Of a stretch of 64,000 bases of DNA, positions 55,673 through 64,000 are shown one piece after another. Within the stretch, counting starts at the first letter, position 1. Every line of letters starts with the position of its first letter. The notes under the pieces were generated by a model, which was given only the letters and a program-made list of their open reading frames with translations, searched no databases and was not told the origin of the DNA. The translations under genes and the position numbers were made by a program. The stretch covers positions 1-64,000 of the forward strand of contig NZ_VDFW01000035.1 of the NCBI RefSeq assembly GCF_006152065.1. Reading direction: 5' to 3'. This DNA comes from Amycolatopsis alkalitolerans (lineage in GTDB: Bacteria > Actinomycetota > Actinomycetes > Mycobacteriales > Pseudonocardiaceae).

Positions 55673-56287
55673 GTGAACAAGACAATTCTGGGTATCGCCA
55701 TGTCTGTCGCGGCTGCCGGCCTGGTGCTGGCCGGATGTAGCAGCGGTGACGACTCCTCGCACAGTGGGATGGCCATGAGCAGCGCGGCCGCCACGCCCGC
55801 GCCGGCGCAGGCTGGCACGCACAACGCCGCTGACGTCACCTTCGCGCAGGACATGATCCCGCACCACCAGCAGGCCGTCGAGATGGCCGGGCTGGCCGCG
55901 TCGCGAACCACGAACACCCAGGTCAAGGACCTGGCGACGCGGATCCGGAACGCGCAGGATCCGGAGATCCAGCAGATGACGGGCTGGCTCGGCCAGTGGG
56001 GCGCGACCTCGTCGAGCGCCATGCCGTCGATGCCGGACGCCAACCACGGTTCGATGCCGGGCATGATGGCCGACGCCGATATGCAGCGGCTTCAGGAGGC
56101 CGGCGGTGCCGAGTTCGACAAGATGTTCCTGCAGATGATGGTGGAGCACCATCAGGGCGCGGTCGAGATGGCCAGGACCGAGCTGGCCCAGGGCGCCAGC
56201 GCCGACGCCAAGGCTCTGGCGCAGCGGATCATCGACAGCCAGACGGCCGAGATCACCGAGATGCAGCAGCTGCTGACCAAGCTGTGA
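55673..56287 (+). CDS. DUF305 family lipoprotein
   Basis: The 204-aa protein has a lipoprotein signal with LAGCSSG, then two ferritin-like helical halves with the family motifs DVTFAQDMIPHHQQAVEMAGL and DKMFLQMMVEHHQGAVEMART; the HH pairs and a Met-rich linker (SMPDANHGSMPGMM) suggest metal binding. GTG 55673 has AAGGA seven bases upstream. It follows the DUF6153 gene, a known pairing, and is often linked to copper handling. Confidence 0.92.
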   Translation: MNKTILGIAMSVAAAGLVLAGCSSGDDSSHSGMAMSSAAATPAPAQAGTHNAADVTFAQDMIPHHQQAVEMAGLAASRTTNTQVKDLATRIRNAQDPEIQQMTGWLGQWGATSSSAMPSMPDANHGSMPGMMADADMQRLQEAGGAEFDKMFLQMMVEHHQGAVEMARTELAQGASADAKALAQRIIDSQTAEITEMQQLLTKL

Positions 56288-56295
56288 CGCCGGCG

Positions 56296-56323
56296 GGGTG
56301 GGGAGCGGCGCCGCTCCCCACCC
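56296..56323. terminator. Bidirectional terminator after DUF305 gene
   Basis: A perfect 28-base palindrome (arm GGGTGGGGAGCGGC) lies between the convergent DUF305 gene and the GT4 operon end, forming at least a 12-bp stem with a tetraloop. Confidence 0.88.
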
Positions 56324-56342
56324 GGATGCACGGCTCGTCGCC

Positions 56343-57407
56343 TCAGGCGAGACTCCGCATCAGGTCCAGCAGACGTTCGGCCGAGGTGAGCCAGCTGAAG
56401 GTCGTGACCTGATCGCGGGCGGCCGCGACCAGGTCGGCCCGCAGCCCTGGATCCTCCACTTTGGACACGGCACGGGCGAACTCGTCCGGTGCGCCGGGTT
56501 CGAAGAACAGTGCGTGCCCGCCGGTGACCTCGCGGAAGACGGCCAGGTCGCTGCAGACCACCGGCGTGCCCGCGTTCATCGCCTCGATGAGCGGCAACCC
56601 GAACCCCTCGTCCCGGGAGGCGGTGACCAGGGCGGCCGCTCCGGCGAGCAGGTTCTGGTAGCCGTCTTCGCTGATTCCCCGCCAGAACACGACATCCGCA
56701 CCGGACGGGATCAGCGCCTTCAGCTCGGCCTCGCGTTCCGGCGCGATGCGGCTCACCAGGTGCAGCCGGTACCCGGGGAGAAACGCCATACCGGCGATCA
56801 GCGCTTCCACGTTCTTGTACGGCATGAACGAGCCCATGTAGACCAGATCGCGGGAGCCGCCTTCCGGATCCTGAACGCCGGCGGGGGGCACCGATGGCGC
56901 ATTGTGGACAACCGTCACCGGGCGCCGGGTGAGGCGATGCTCGGCGATGAGGTTCTTCGTCGTCTCGCTCACGGTCACGACGGCGTCGGCCCGGTTGAGC
57001 AGAACTCGCTGCGGCCAGTACGCCTTGTGGTACAGGCGCCATACGGTCCGCACCGGCAGCGGCAGGAAGGTCGGCGGCTGCGGATGGCGGTAGTAGATCA
57101 GATCGTGCAGGGTGAGGATGAGCCGGTAGTTCCGCCGGAATCCGCCGATCACCTGCAACGGGCTGAACACCACGTCCGGCCGCAGCGGGCGCAACGTGCG
57201 TGACAGCAGGAGCTCACGAGGCGAGAACGGGCTGTTGACCTTCACATACGGCACACCAGCCGGGAGCAGCCGGAGCTGTCGCTCGTCGTGGATCAGCATG
57301 ATCACCGGATGGAGCCGGTGCAGTGCGCCGATGAGGTTGGCCCCGTAGCGGCTGATGCCGTCGTGGGCGTCCATCCGCGTCCACCGCGCGTCCACGACGA
57401 CTTTCAT
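56343..57407 (-). CDS. Glycosyltransferase family 4
   Basis: The 354-aa GT-B enzyme has the acceptor-side start MKVVVDARWTRMDAHDGISRYGANLI and the donor-site motif SRDEGFGLPLIEAMNAGTPVVCSD (EX7E type). The C-terminal half YMGSFMPYKNVEALI is typical of mannosyl/rhamnosyl transferases of this family. It is the last gene of a four-gene operon and overlaps the hydrolase gene by four bases. Acceptor and sugar are unknown. Confidence 0.92.
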   Translation of the reverse strand: MKVVVDARWTRMDAHDGISRYGANLIGALHRLHPVIMLIHDERQLRLLPAGVPYVKVNSPFSPRELLLSRTLRPLRPDVVFSPLQVIGGFRRNYRLILTLHDLIYYRHPQPPTFLPLPVRTVWRLYHKAYWPQRVLLNRADAVVTVSETTKNLIAEHRLTRRPVTVVHNAPSVPPAGVQDPEGGSRDLVYMGSFMPYKNVEALIAGMAFLPGYRLHLVSRIAPEREAELKALIPSGADVVFWRGISEDGYQNLLAGAAALVTASRDEGFGLPLIEAMNAGTPVVCSDLAVFREVTGGHALFFEPGAPDEFARAVSKVEDPGLRADLVAAARDQVTTFSWLTSAERLLDLMRSLA

Positions 57408-58282
57408 GACACTCCAAGGAACCGTTGGATCTCGCCGGCGGCCCGGGATGGTGCTTCGTAGTGCACGAGATGCCCCACCTTCGGGATCACCACGAGTTCG
57501 GCGGCGGCGAGACGGGCGGCCAGCTCGTACTGCCCGGCCGTCGGTGCGATCTCGTCGGTCTCACCCGCGATCAGGAGCGTCGGCGTGCTCAGCGCATCGG
57601 CGTAATCGGCCACCGTGGACTTCACCGACGCCTGGAAGGTCTCGGCGAGTATCGCGGGGCTGTGGAACCGGCTGAAGTACCGCAGGTGGCTTTCGTCGAT
57701 GAACCGCCGCAGCCCTTCGTCCCTGGTGCGGGTCATCGCCCGGCTCGCGGCGAGCACCAGCCATTTGCTGGACAGCCACGAGCGCCCCAGCCGGGCCGGC
57801 AACGCCGCGCCGAGCGCGTAGTAGGCCGAAGTGAGGCCGGACATGACCACGCGCGGCCCGCGCAGCGCCGGGGTCGCGATCGGATTGACCAGCACGAGCC
57901 GGTGTACCAGTTCCGGGGCGGACGACGCGACCCGCGCCGCGACGACCGAACCGAAGGAGTGGCCGAGCAGCACGACCGGCCGGGTCCGGCCGCCGAGCCG
58001 CTCGATCAGCGCGACCACGGCGTGCGCGTAGCCGTCGACGTCGTGCCGCCGCCCCGCCAGCGGCCCGGAATCACCGAAGCCGGGCAGGTCCGGGATCACG
58101 ACCCGGCGGCCGGGCAGGGCCTCCGCGATCAGCTCCAGCCCGTGGTGGGTCCCCCGCAGGCCGTGCACCATCAGCACCGTCCGCGCCCCGGCCGCGAGCT
58201 CGTCGCGGTAGACCCAATAGTGCAGGTCCGCACCACAGATCTCGTCGACCCGCTCGCTCGGACCGAGTCCTGGGGAAAGCAT
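57404..58282 (-). CDS. Alpha/beta-fold hydrolase
   Basis: The 292-aa hydrolase has the oxyanion region VLMVHGLRGTHHGL, the nucleophile elbow LLGHSFGSVVAAR (Ser), the acid in ETDEIAP and the His in KVGHLVHYEAP, so the triad is complete. It is sandwiched between two GT4 genes in a coupled operon (four-base overlap downstream, three-base gap upstream), which suggests an esterase or acyl-transfer role on the same glycan or glycolipid. Confidence 0.9.
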   Translation of the reverse strand: MLSPGLGPSERVDEICGADLHYWVYRDELAAGARTVLMVHGLRGTHHGLELIAEALPGRRVVIPDLPGFGDSGPLAGRRHDVDGYAHAVVALIERLGGRTRPVVLLGHSFGSVVAARVASSAPELVHRLVLVNPIATPALRGPRVVMSGLTSAYYALGAALPARLGRSWLSSKWLVLAASRAMTRTRDEGLRRFIDESHLRYFSRFHSPAILAETFQASVKSTVADYADALSTPTLLIAGETDEIAPTAGQYELAARLAAAELVVIPKVGHLVHYEAPSRAAGEIQRFLGVS

Positions 58283-58285
58283 GGT

Positions 58286-59515
58286 TCAGCTCGCCAGTTC
58301 GGTGCGGACCACGTTGCGTTCACGCGACTGCCGGGAGTCGATCGCGTGGCGGTAAATCGACTCGAACCGGCTCAGGGTCGCCTCGATATCGTGCTGGGAC
58401 ACCAGCTGCTCGCTGGCCTTGCCCATCCGGTCGATGGTCGCGCGCTCAGCGAGCACGTCGTCGAGCGCGGCCGCCAGCGCGGGCACCTGGCGCGGCGGGT
58501 ACAACCAGCCGTTCTGGCCGGGAACGACGAGGTGCGGCAGCGCCATCGCGTTCGCGAGCACGACCGGAGTACCGGCCGACATCGCCTCCATCGTGGCCAG
58601 GCTCTGCAGTTCGGCGGTGCTGGGCATGCAGAACAGGTCGGCGCGGGCGTAGGCGTCGAGCAACTCGTCGTCGTCGACCAGCCCGGCGAAATGCACCCGG
58701 TCCGCGATCTCGAGATCGACGGCGAGCTGCGCCAGGGCCGCGCGCCGGCACCCGTCGCCGACGATCTCCAGCCGGGCCTCGGTCCGCAGCATCGACATCG
58801 CCCTCAGCAGATCGTCGATGTGCTTCTCCTGGTCCAGGCGACCCACGAACAGCACCGTGCGGGTGTCCGGATCGGGGTTGTGCCGGCGGAATTGAACCGC
58901 CCGGCGGCGGTACCGCTCGACGTCGATACCGCAGGACACCGGCATCGCCCTGGCCACGAACCCGTTCTCCCGCAACAACTGCACGGCCCGTGGCGTCGGC
59001 GCGGTGACCGTTTTCGCCTTGCTGTAGTGCTTGATCAGCCTGTGCCACAGGACGCGCGTGGCGGCACGCCGCAGCGGCCGGGGGACCTTGAGGTAACCGA
59101 GGATGTTCTCCGGCATGAAGTGGTTCGTCGCCACCAGCCCGACACCCCGGCGCCGGGCCGAGTTGATCAGGCCGCGGCCGATGAAGAAATGCGACTGTAC
59201 GTGCACCACGTCCGGCTGGATCTCCGCCAGCAGCCGATCCGCTTTGGACGACGCCTGCCACGGCGCGCAGGCCCGGATCGTCGGGTGCAGGGGTGTGCCG
59301 TACGAACCGACCCGGTGCACCGTCACCCCGTCCTCGACCAGCCGGTGGGACCCACGGTCCGCGGAGTGGCAGATGACGTGCACCTCGTGCCCGCGACCGG
59401 CCAGGCCGGTCGCGAGCCGGTAGCCGAAGTTCGCCGCCCCGTTCACGTCGGGCGGGTAGGTCACCGCGCCCACCACGATGCGGAGCGGGCGCCTGCTGAG
59501 CGGCTGCGAAGTCAA
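58286..59515 (-). CDS. Glycosyltransferase family 4 (PimB/MgtA-like)
   Basis: The 409-aa GT-B enzyme begins RIVVGAVTYPPDVNGAANFGYRLATGLAGRGHEVHV, with VVHVQSHFFIGRGLI and FVGRLDQEKHIDDLLRAM, and the donor motif STAELQSLATMEAMSAGTPVVLAN. It resembles the mannosyl/glucosyl transferases acting on lipid carriers (PimB, MgtA). It overlaps the upstream membrane protein gene by four bases. The exact sugar is not predictable. Confidence 0.93.
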   Translation of the reverse strand: MTSQPLSRRPLRIVVGAVTYPPDVNGAANFGYRLATGLAGRGHEVHVICHSADRGSHRLVEDGVTVHRVGSYGTPLHPTIRACAPWQASSKADRLLAEIQPDVVHVQSHFFIGRGLINSARRRGVGLVATNHFMPENILGYLKVPRPLRRAATRVLWHRLIKHYSKAKTVTAPTPRAVQLLRENGFVARAMPVSCGIDVERYRRRAVQFRRHNPDPDTRTVLFVGRLDQEKHIDDLLRAMSMLRTEARLEIVGDGCRRAALAQLAVDLEIADRVHFAGLVDDDELLDAYARADLFCMPSTAELQSLATMEAMSAGTPVVLANAMALPHLVVPGQNGWLYPPRQVPALAAALDDVLAERATIDRMGKASEQLVSQHDIEATLSRFESIYRHAIDSRQSRERNVVRTELAS

Positions 59516-60438
59516 GGGGTACTCCCGTCGGGACGATCGTTCGAACTGAGTCCGGCAAGAGCGGCCGGCACGGGTTGCGTGTCACGGGTGTCCGGGCGAT
59601 ACCGGGCGAGGGCGAACACGCCCGCGCACGCCACGAGGGCGCAGACGATTTCACCCACCGCCGTCCCGGTGCCGATCCGGTCGGCCTCCCCCAGCAGGCC
59701 GATGCCAAGGCCGACGGCCACGATCGGATCGATCACGGTCAGGCAGGCCACCACCAGGTCGGGCGGGCCACTGGCGTACCCGTGCTGCAGCAGCCAGCCC
59801 CCCACCACCATCGCCGCCGCGATACCGAGCACCGGCATCAGGTCGAGGTGCAGCAGATCGGTCGTACCCAGTTGCTGCACCAGCCCGCGTGTCATCAGCG
59901 AGACATATCCATAGGCGACGGCACCCCCGGTGGCGGCCAGCACGCACCGCACCTTCGACCTGGTCAGCCCGGCCAGCACGGCGAGGATCAGGACACCGCT
60001 GCCGACCAGTTTGGTGGCCACCAGCTGGTCGGCGGGCGCGACCGGCGTCGAGGTCGCGCTTCCGGCGGCGAGCAGCACGAACGTGCCGACGCCGCCGGTG
60101 ACGGCAGCCACCGCGAGCACCAGGCCGCGACCGAGGTCGCGGACGTGCCTGCCCTGCTGCCGGAAGTTGAGCAGGACGGTCATGGGCAACGCGATCACCC
60201 CGACCGGCTGCACCACGCTCAGCGGAGCGAGGCCGAGCGCGCACGCGTGCAACACCGCGCCGCTGCCGAGCGCGAGCAAGCCGGCCAGCCAGCGGGTGTT
60301 GCGGACGAGTTCCAGCTGGTGACGTACCCGGAGGCCATGGTCACCGATCGTGTGATGGACGGCCGCATGCTGCAACCATGCCCCGGCGGCATAGCCGCAG
60401 GCACCGAGCGCGGCGAGGACCACGGCCAGCACGGTCAC
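59512..60438 (-). CDS. DMT/NIPA-like membrane protein
   Basis: The 308-aa protein has about nine or ten hydrophobic helices (start MTVLAVVLAALGACGYAAGAWLQ, then ALGLAPLSVVQPVGVIALPMTVLLN). It belongs to the drug/metabolite transporter superfamily, in the actinobacterial DMT group near NIPA. It is first in the operon with two GT4s and a hydrolase, and may export or flip their product, though it could equally be a small-molecule transporter. Confidence 0.85.
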   Translation of the reverse strand: MTVLAVVLAALGACGYAAGAWLQHAAVHHTIGDHGLRVRHQLELVRNTRWLAGLLALGSGAVLHACALGLAPLSVVQPVGVIALPMTVLLNFRQQGRHVRDLGRGLVLAVAAVTGGVGTFVLLAAGSATSTPVAPADQLVATKLVGSGVLILAVLAGLTRSKVRCVLAATGGAVAYGYVSLMTRGLVQQLGTTDLLHLDLMPVLGIAAAMVVGGWLLQHGYASGPPDLVVACLTVIDPIVAVGLGIGLLGEADRIGTGTAVGEIVCALVACAGVFALARYRPDTRDTQPVPAALAGLSSNDRPDGSTP

Positions 60439-60935
60439 GGCGAAACACGTCTCAAGGCGCAGGTGAGGGGCCGGCGCACCGCCAAGTCACCAATCCGGCC
60501 GAAAGCCTCCGCTGCCCGCGACCCGGGCCATCGCTGTCCGTCCACAACGCTCAATCTCGCGCGTGCAGGCCCCGGCCGCATCCGGGGACGTCCCCTGATT
60601 TTCCCTGAGATCAACCTCGCCCGGCAGCCGCCGCCTCGCACCGGCACGAGCGTAACCGCCGCGGGTGAAACACCGAGCCGAGCAGCCGGAGTCGATCCGG
60701 TGAACGAAAGTTGACGACACGCCGAATATGACGTGCATCGCATGCACGTGTCCGCGCTCCCCACCGGGTCCACGTGCAGACCGTAGAAGAACGATGCTGA
60801 GGGTATTGCCAGAAACGCCTTCATCGCCACCCGGCCGGGCGACAAGGTGATCACGTGGAGTTGGCCAATCCGGCCAATTAGCCCAAAATCGCGCGCCGCT
60901 GCTCTGGTGGTGACGCCTATGGCACAGTTGTCGCC
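60439..60935. other. Intergenic stretch without recognised gene
   Basis: About 500 bases between two divergent genes hold no ORF that I recognise. It contains short dyads (for example TGCAT-CGC-ATGCA near 60733) but nothing that identifies an RNA or mobile element. Both neighbouring promoters should lie here. Confidence 0.5.
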
Positions 60936-61856
60936 GTGCCGTTGGATGATCTGCCGGACTGGCTGCCGGCGTGGTGCCTCGGCCATCTTGGGGCCCGGCC
61001 CGCCGCCGTGCTGTTCCGGCGGCAGTCGGTATCGACGGTGTTCGGCCTCCGGCTGGCCGACGGCAAGGATGTCGTGGTCAAGGCCCGCGCCGACGACGGC
61101 CGGGCCGCGTCATGTGTCACCGCGCAGGCCCGGCTGGCCGAGCACGGGTTCCCATGCGCCCGTCCCCTCACCCGGGTGGTCCGTGTCGGCCCACTGGCCG
61201 TGCACGCCGAGGAATTCCGCCCCCGAGGCGAAGTGCTGCCCGGCGACTCGCCGGACGTGGCTGTCCGCTACGCGGAGGTCTTCGCCCGGCTGATGACCGG
61301 CCTGGAGGACGTCGCCGTCGCGCCACCGTTGCCGAACCCGCGCTGGGTGCGCTGGGATCACGGGCATTCCGGGCTGTGGCCATCGATCGGCGAACTCGAT
61401 CAGCGAGACCAGAGCCCCGTGCCGGTCTACGTCGTGGAGGCGGCCGACCGCGCCCGTCGAAGAATGCTGGCCACCAACCTGCCCCGCGTACTGGGCCACG
61501 CCGATTTCGAAGCACACAACCTGCGGTGGCACGACCGGCAGGTGTGCACGGTGCACGACTGGGACAGTCTGGCATGGCAACCGGAGGCTGCCCTGGTCGG
61601 CGCGGCGAGTGCGGTGTTTCCCAAGATGGGGCCGGCCACGTTGCCGCCGATCGAAGGCACCGACGCGTTCCTCGCGTCCTATCAGGACGCTCGGGGCCGC
61701 GTGTTCACCGCGGAGGAGCAGCAGATCGCCTGGGCCGCCGGCGTGTGGCCGGCAGCCCACGACATCCGATGGGAAGCGCTCCACGGGTACACCGCGGTAT
61801 CCGGCAAGGCGCTCTGGGCACAAGCCGCCGAACGGCTCCGCCGGGCCCGCGCCTGA
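60936..61856 (+). CDS. Aminoglycoside phosphotransferase-like kinase (APH fold)
   Basis: The 306-aa protein has the nucleotide-binding Lys in KDVVVKARAD, the catalytic loop LGHADFEAHNLRWH (HxDxxxxN) and the metal motif VHDWDSLAWQPEA (DxD). This APH/choline kinase-like fold phosphorylates small molecules; whether an antibiotic is the substrate is unknown. No ribosome site is seen ahead of GTG 60936. It is convergent with the phosphofructokinase gene. Confidence 0.85.
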   Translation: MPLDDLPDWLPAWCLGHLGARPAAVLFRRQSVSTVFGLRLADGKDVVVKARADDGRAASCVTAQARLAEHGFPCARPLTRVVRVGPLAVHAEEFRPRGEVLPGDSPDVAVRYAEVFARLMTGLEDVAVAPPLPNPRWVRWDHGHSGLWPSIGELDQRDQSPVPVYVVEAADRARRRMLATNLPRVLGHADFEAHNLRWHDRQVCTVHDWDSLAWQPEAALVGAASAVFPKMGPATLPPIEGTDAFLASYQDARGRVFTAEEQQIAWAAGVWPAAHDIRWEALHGYTAVSGKALWAQAAERLRRARA

Positions 61857-61886
61857 CCAGACAATCCTTTTCGGACAGTGGAGCCG

Positions 61887-63269
61887 TCAGCAAAACCCCG
61901 TGCGGACGTGCACCCGCTCGCGCACCAAACCGAATTCGGCCGGCTGGCAGGTGGTTTCGAGTACCGACAGCCACAGGTCACCGTCGGGATCGACCTGGTT
62001 TCGACGGCTCGTCATCAGCGACAACGGCACATGCACGAAGCGCCGCCGCCAGCGCGCGACCGCGGCTTCGGTGCGACCCGCCATGGCCGCGTGCACCGCC
62101 GCATGGGCCAGGCGCAGGCAGTAGACACTGTCGTAAGCGTTGGCCGCGATGCTGCGGACCGAATAACTCGGGTCTATGTAACGCATCGTGGGAGTCAGGC
62201 CGGCCGCGGTCAGGTGTGCGGTAATGCGGTCTTTGAGCAACTCCCCGATATTGCCGAGCTTGACGTTGCCGGAGGCATCGGTGCCACGACCGTTTTGCTG
62301 AGGCAGGCCGCATTGCTCGACAAGATCCTGCCCGGCCCCCTCGGCGAGGACGATGACCACGTAGCCCTTGGTTCGCACGTGTTGCTCGACGTGGGCCAGC
62401 AGCCCGTCCTCCCCCTCGAGGGCGAACGGGATTTCGGGGATCAGGACGATGTCCGCGGCGTTGGCGGCCAGCGCCGCGTAGGCGGCGATGAATCCGGAGT
62501 GCCGTCCCATCAGCTTCACGATCCCGACGCCGTTCGGGCTGGCCGCGGCTTCGACGGTGACCGACTCGATGAAGTCGGTGGCCCGTGCGAACGCGCTTTG
62601 GAACCCGAATGACTGGTCCGTGAAGGGCAGGTCGTTGTCGATCGTCTTCGGTACCCCGATGACCGCGATGTCCAGGCCGCGTGCCCGGATCGTGTCGCTC
62701 AGGAACGTCGCGGCGCGCATCCCCCCGTCACCGCCGATGACGAACATGAGGTCGACCCCGTGCAGGACGAGGCTGTCGACCATTTCGTCGGCGTCCTGGC
62801 CGCCGCGGGAACTGCCCAGGATGGTGCCGCCCGCGGTGTGGATGTCGCGAACGCGCTCCGGCGTCAGTTCCACCGTGTCATGGCGGTGTTCGGCCGTCAG
62901 CCCCTGCAGGCCGTTCCGGAACCCCAGGATCCGCTTGACCTTGTAGTGCACGGCGAGTTCCTGGACGAGACCGCGGATGACGTTGTTGAGACCGGGGCAC
63001 AACCCCCCGCAGGTGACGATACCGGCGGTCACCCGCGCGGGATCGAAGTAGATCTTGCGGCGGGGCCCGGCGGCTTCGAAACTCGGCACCAGGCCGGGCG
63101 GGAGGCTGTGCTCGGCCAGCATGGAAACGGTGTCCTCGAGCAGAACCCGGTCGCCTTCGGCGACGTAATGCGGAGAGGTCTGCTTGGTGGAGAGCATTTC
63201 GGAGAACGGCGAATCGTAACGGCACTCGCCGAGGCGGCGAACGCTGAGGTCGTCCAGGTGCAACGTCAC
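61887..63269 (-). CDS. pfkA: ATP-dependent 6-phosphofructokinase
   Basis: The 460-aa enzyme belongs to the long PFK group similar to plant ATP-PFKs. It has GIVTCGGLCPGLNNVIRGLV, the phosphate loop IGGDGGMRAATFL and the catalytic PKTIDNDLPFTD, and MGRHSGFIAAY. The Gly after GGDG (position 104 equivalent) favours ATP; the Lys in PKTIDND (124 equivalent) is shared with PPi enzymes and plant ATP-PFKs. It lies 40 bases downstream of glpX, which runs the opposite reaction. Confidence 0.92.
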   Translation of the reverse strand: MTLHLDDLSVRRLGECRYDSPFSEMLSTKQTSPHYVAEGDRVLLEDTVSMLAEHSLPPGLVPSFEAAGPRRKIYFDPARVTAGIVTCGGLCPGLNNVIRGLVQELAVHYKVKRILGFRNGLQGLTAEHRHDTVELTPERVRDIHTAGGTILGSSRGGQDADEMVDSLVLHGVDLMFVIGGDGGMRAATFLSDTIRARGLDIAVIGVPKTIDNDLPFTDQSFGFQSAFARATDFIESVTVEAAASPNGVGIVKLMGRHSGFIAAYAALAANAADIVLIPEIPFALEGEDGLLAHVEQHVRTKGYVVIVLAEGAGQDLVEQCGLPQQNGRGTDASGNVKLGNIGELLKDRITAHLTAAGLTPTMRYIDPSYSVRSIAANAYDSVYCLRLAHAAVHAAMAGRTEAAVARWRRRFVHVPLSLMTSRRNQVDPDGDLWLSVLETTCQPAEFGLVRERVHVRTGFC

Positions 63270-63309
63270 CGAATCTCCTTGATCGTCATGGCCGGCGGCC
63301 GGCCGGAAG

Positions 63310-64000
63310 CTACGCGAAGGTGGTATGCGTCAGGTGGCGAATCTGCCCCTGGGAGATCAGGAGCGACTCGGACACCGTCGCACCGGCGGATACCCGGGGA
63401 CGGCCGAGAAGGGCACTGCCGCTGACGCCGGTGGCGACGAAGAACGCATCGCCGGCCACGAGTTCGCGGCATTCGTAGATGCGGTCAACGGACATGCCCG
63501 CGGCGCGGATGGCATCCGCCTCCTCGTTGCGTTGCGGGGCCAGGCGACCCAGCATGCCGCCCCCGAGCGCACGGACGGCCGCGGCGGTCATCACACCCTC
63601 AGGCGTGCCACCGACGCCGAGGAGCAGGTCGACATCGAGCGCCGGCAGGAGCACCGCCAGGCCCCCTCCGACATCGCCACCGGCCGGCGTCTGCACAGCC
63701 GCGCCCGCCCGAAGCACCCGTGCGATCAGATCCTTGTGCCGCGGCTTGTCCATGATCATCACGCGGAGTTCGCCGACCTGCTTGCCGAGGGCTCTGGCGA
63801 CCTTGGCCAAGGTGTGCTCGGGCGGGTCGTCGAGATCGATGACGTCCTTCGCCGCGGGCGGCACCACGATCTTGTCCATGTAGTACCCGGGTCCCGGCGA
63901 CCACATCGTGCCCGCTTCACCGAACGCGATCGTGGCCAGGGCGCCCGGCAGGTCCCTCGCGCAGAACGAGGTTCCCTCCAGGGGATCGACGGCGATGTCG
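63310..64000 (-). CDS. glpX: Fructose-1,6-bisphosphatase class II (5' end cut by window edge)
   Basis: About 230 codons of a GlpX-type bisphosphatase are visible, to the TGA at 63310. The metal site VDPLEGTSFCA lies near the right edge, followed by TMWSPGPGYYMDKIVVPP, TPAGGDVGGGLAVLLPALDVDLLLGVGGTPEGV and the C-terminal ESLLISQGQIRHLTHTTF. The enzyme removes a phosphate from fructose-1,6-bisphosphate in gluconeogenesis. The N-terminus lies beyond the window. It is cotranscribed with the PFK gene by position. Confidence 0.94.
   Translation of the reverse strand, partial: DIAVDPLEGTSFCARDLPGALATIAFGEAGTMWSPGPGYYMDKIVVPPAAKDVIDLDDPPEHTLAKVARALGKQVGELRVMIMDKPRHKDLIARVLRAGAAVQTPAGGDVGGGLAVLLPALDVDLLLGVGGTPEGVMTAAAVRALGGGMLGRLAPQRNEEADAIRAAGMSVDRIYECRELVAGDAFFVATGVSGSALLGRPRVSAGATVSESLLISQGQIRHLTHTTFA

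Overview
The window is very GC-rich, with mostly GTG/ATG starts, overlapping stop/start junctions and several leaderless genes. It carries actinobacterial marker genes: mtrA-mtrB-lpqB, whiB2, mshB (mycothiol), lpqW and a DUF3499 gene. Gene content and order (ahcY, tmk, mtrA, mtrB, lpqB, hpf, secA; manA, SIS gene, Trm112, manB, DUF3499, zincin, whiB2; mshB; lpqW, typA) match the mycobacterial blocks I remember, but without mycobacterial features. I infer a filamentous actinomycete of the Pseudonocardiaceae type (Amycolatopsis-like); this is an inference from memory, not a database match.

Layout. 1-8.9 kb: secA (cut by the left edge), hpf behind an 8-codon upstream ORF, comF on the other strand, and the envelope-signalling operon tmk-mtrA-mtrB-lpqB. 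9.6-10.4 kb: a VapBC-like toxin-antitoxin pair sitting between ahcY and tmk. 10.4-16.4 kb: ahcY, a large membrane protein with a hydrolase-like domain, a cation-efflux protein, and a divergent DUF2000/Lrp pair. 16.4-24.9 kb: the mannose/GDP-mannose block (manA, SIS gene, Trm112 protein, manB), DUF3499, zincin, a large membrane protein, whiB2 with a structured leader, and an M50 protease. 25-34.6 kb: mshB operon, peptide ABC transporter genes and lpqW. 34.7-37.8 kb: typA and a TrpRS gene behind a complete ribosome-mediated tryptophan attenuator. 37.8-43.3 kb: a NUDIX/two-component operon divergent from a LolA-like secreted protein and an ABC exporter. 43.3-44.5 kb: two genes that have both lost their 5' halves and meet head to head. 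44.5-52 kb: RibD-type reductase, DUF7455 protein, nadE-phoU, CYTH-CHAD protein, methyltransferase, PerM-type membrane protein. 52.3-56.3 kb: small protein plus FAD monooxygenase, a polysaccharide deacetylase broken by an amber codon, DUF6153 and DUF305. 56.3-60.4 kb: a tightly coupled operon of two GT4 glycosyltransferases, an alpha/beta hydrolase and a DMT-type membrane protein. 60.9-64 kb: an APH-like kinase, then glpX (cut by the right edge) followed by a phosphofructokinase.

How the parts fit. Most of the window is housekeeping and cell-envelope biology: protein export, ribosome hibernation, envelope sensing by MtrAB-LpqB, mannose activation for mannolipids/mannoglycans (with LpqW, an LM/LAM regulator in mycobacteria), mycothiol synthesis, and phosphate/polyphosphate and NAD handling. 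I see no insertion sequence, prophage, tRNA, rRNA or CRISPR array. The most notable non-coding signals are the trp attenuator ahead of trpS, the promoter-overlapping palindrome and nested inverted repeats ahead of whiB2, and paired TCTCAG repeats at the two-component locus. Signs of genome decay are the 43.7-kb junction and the amber-split deacetylase.
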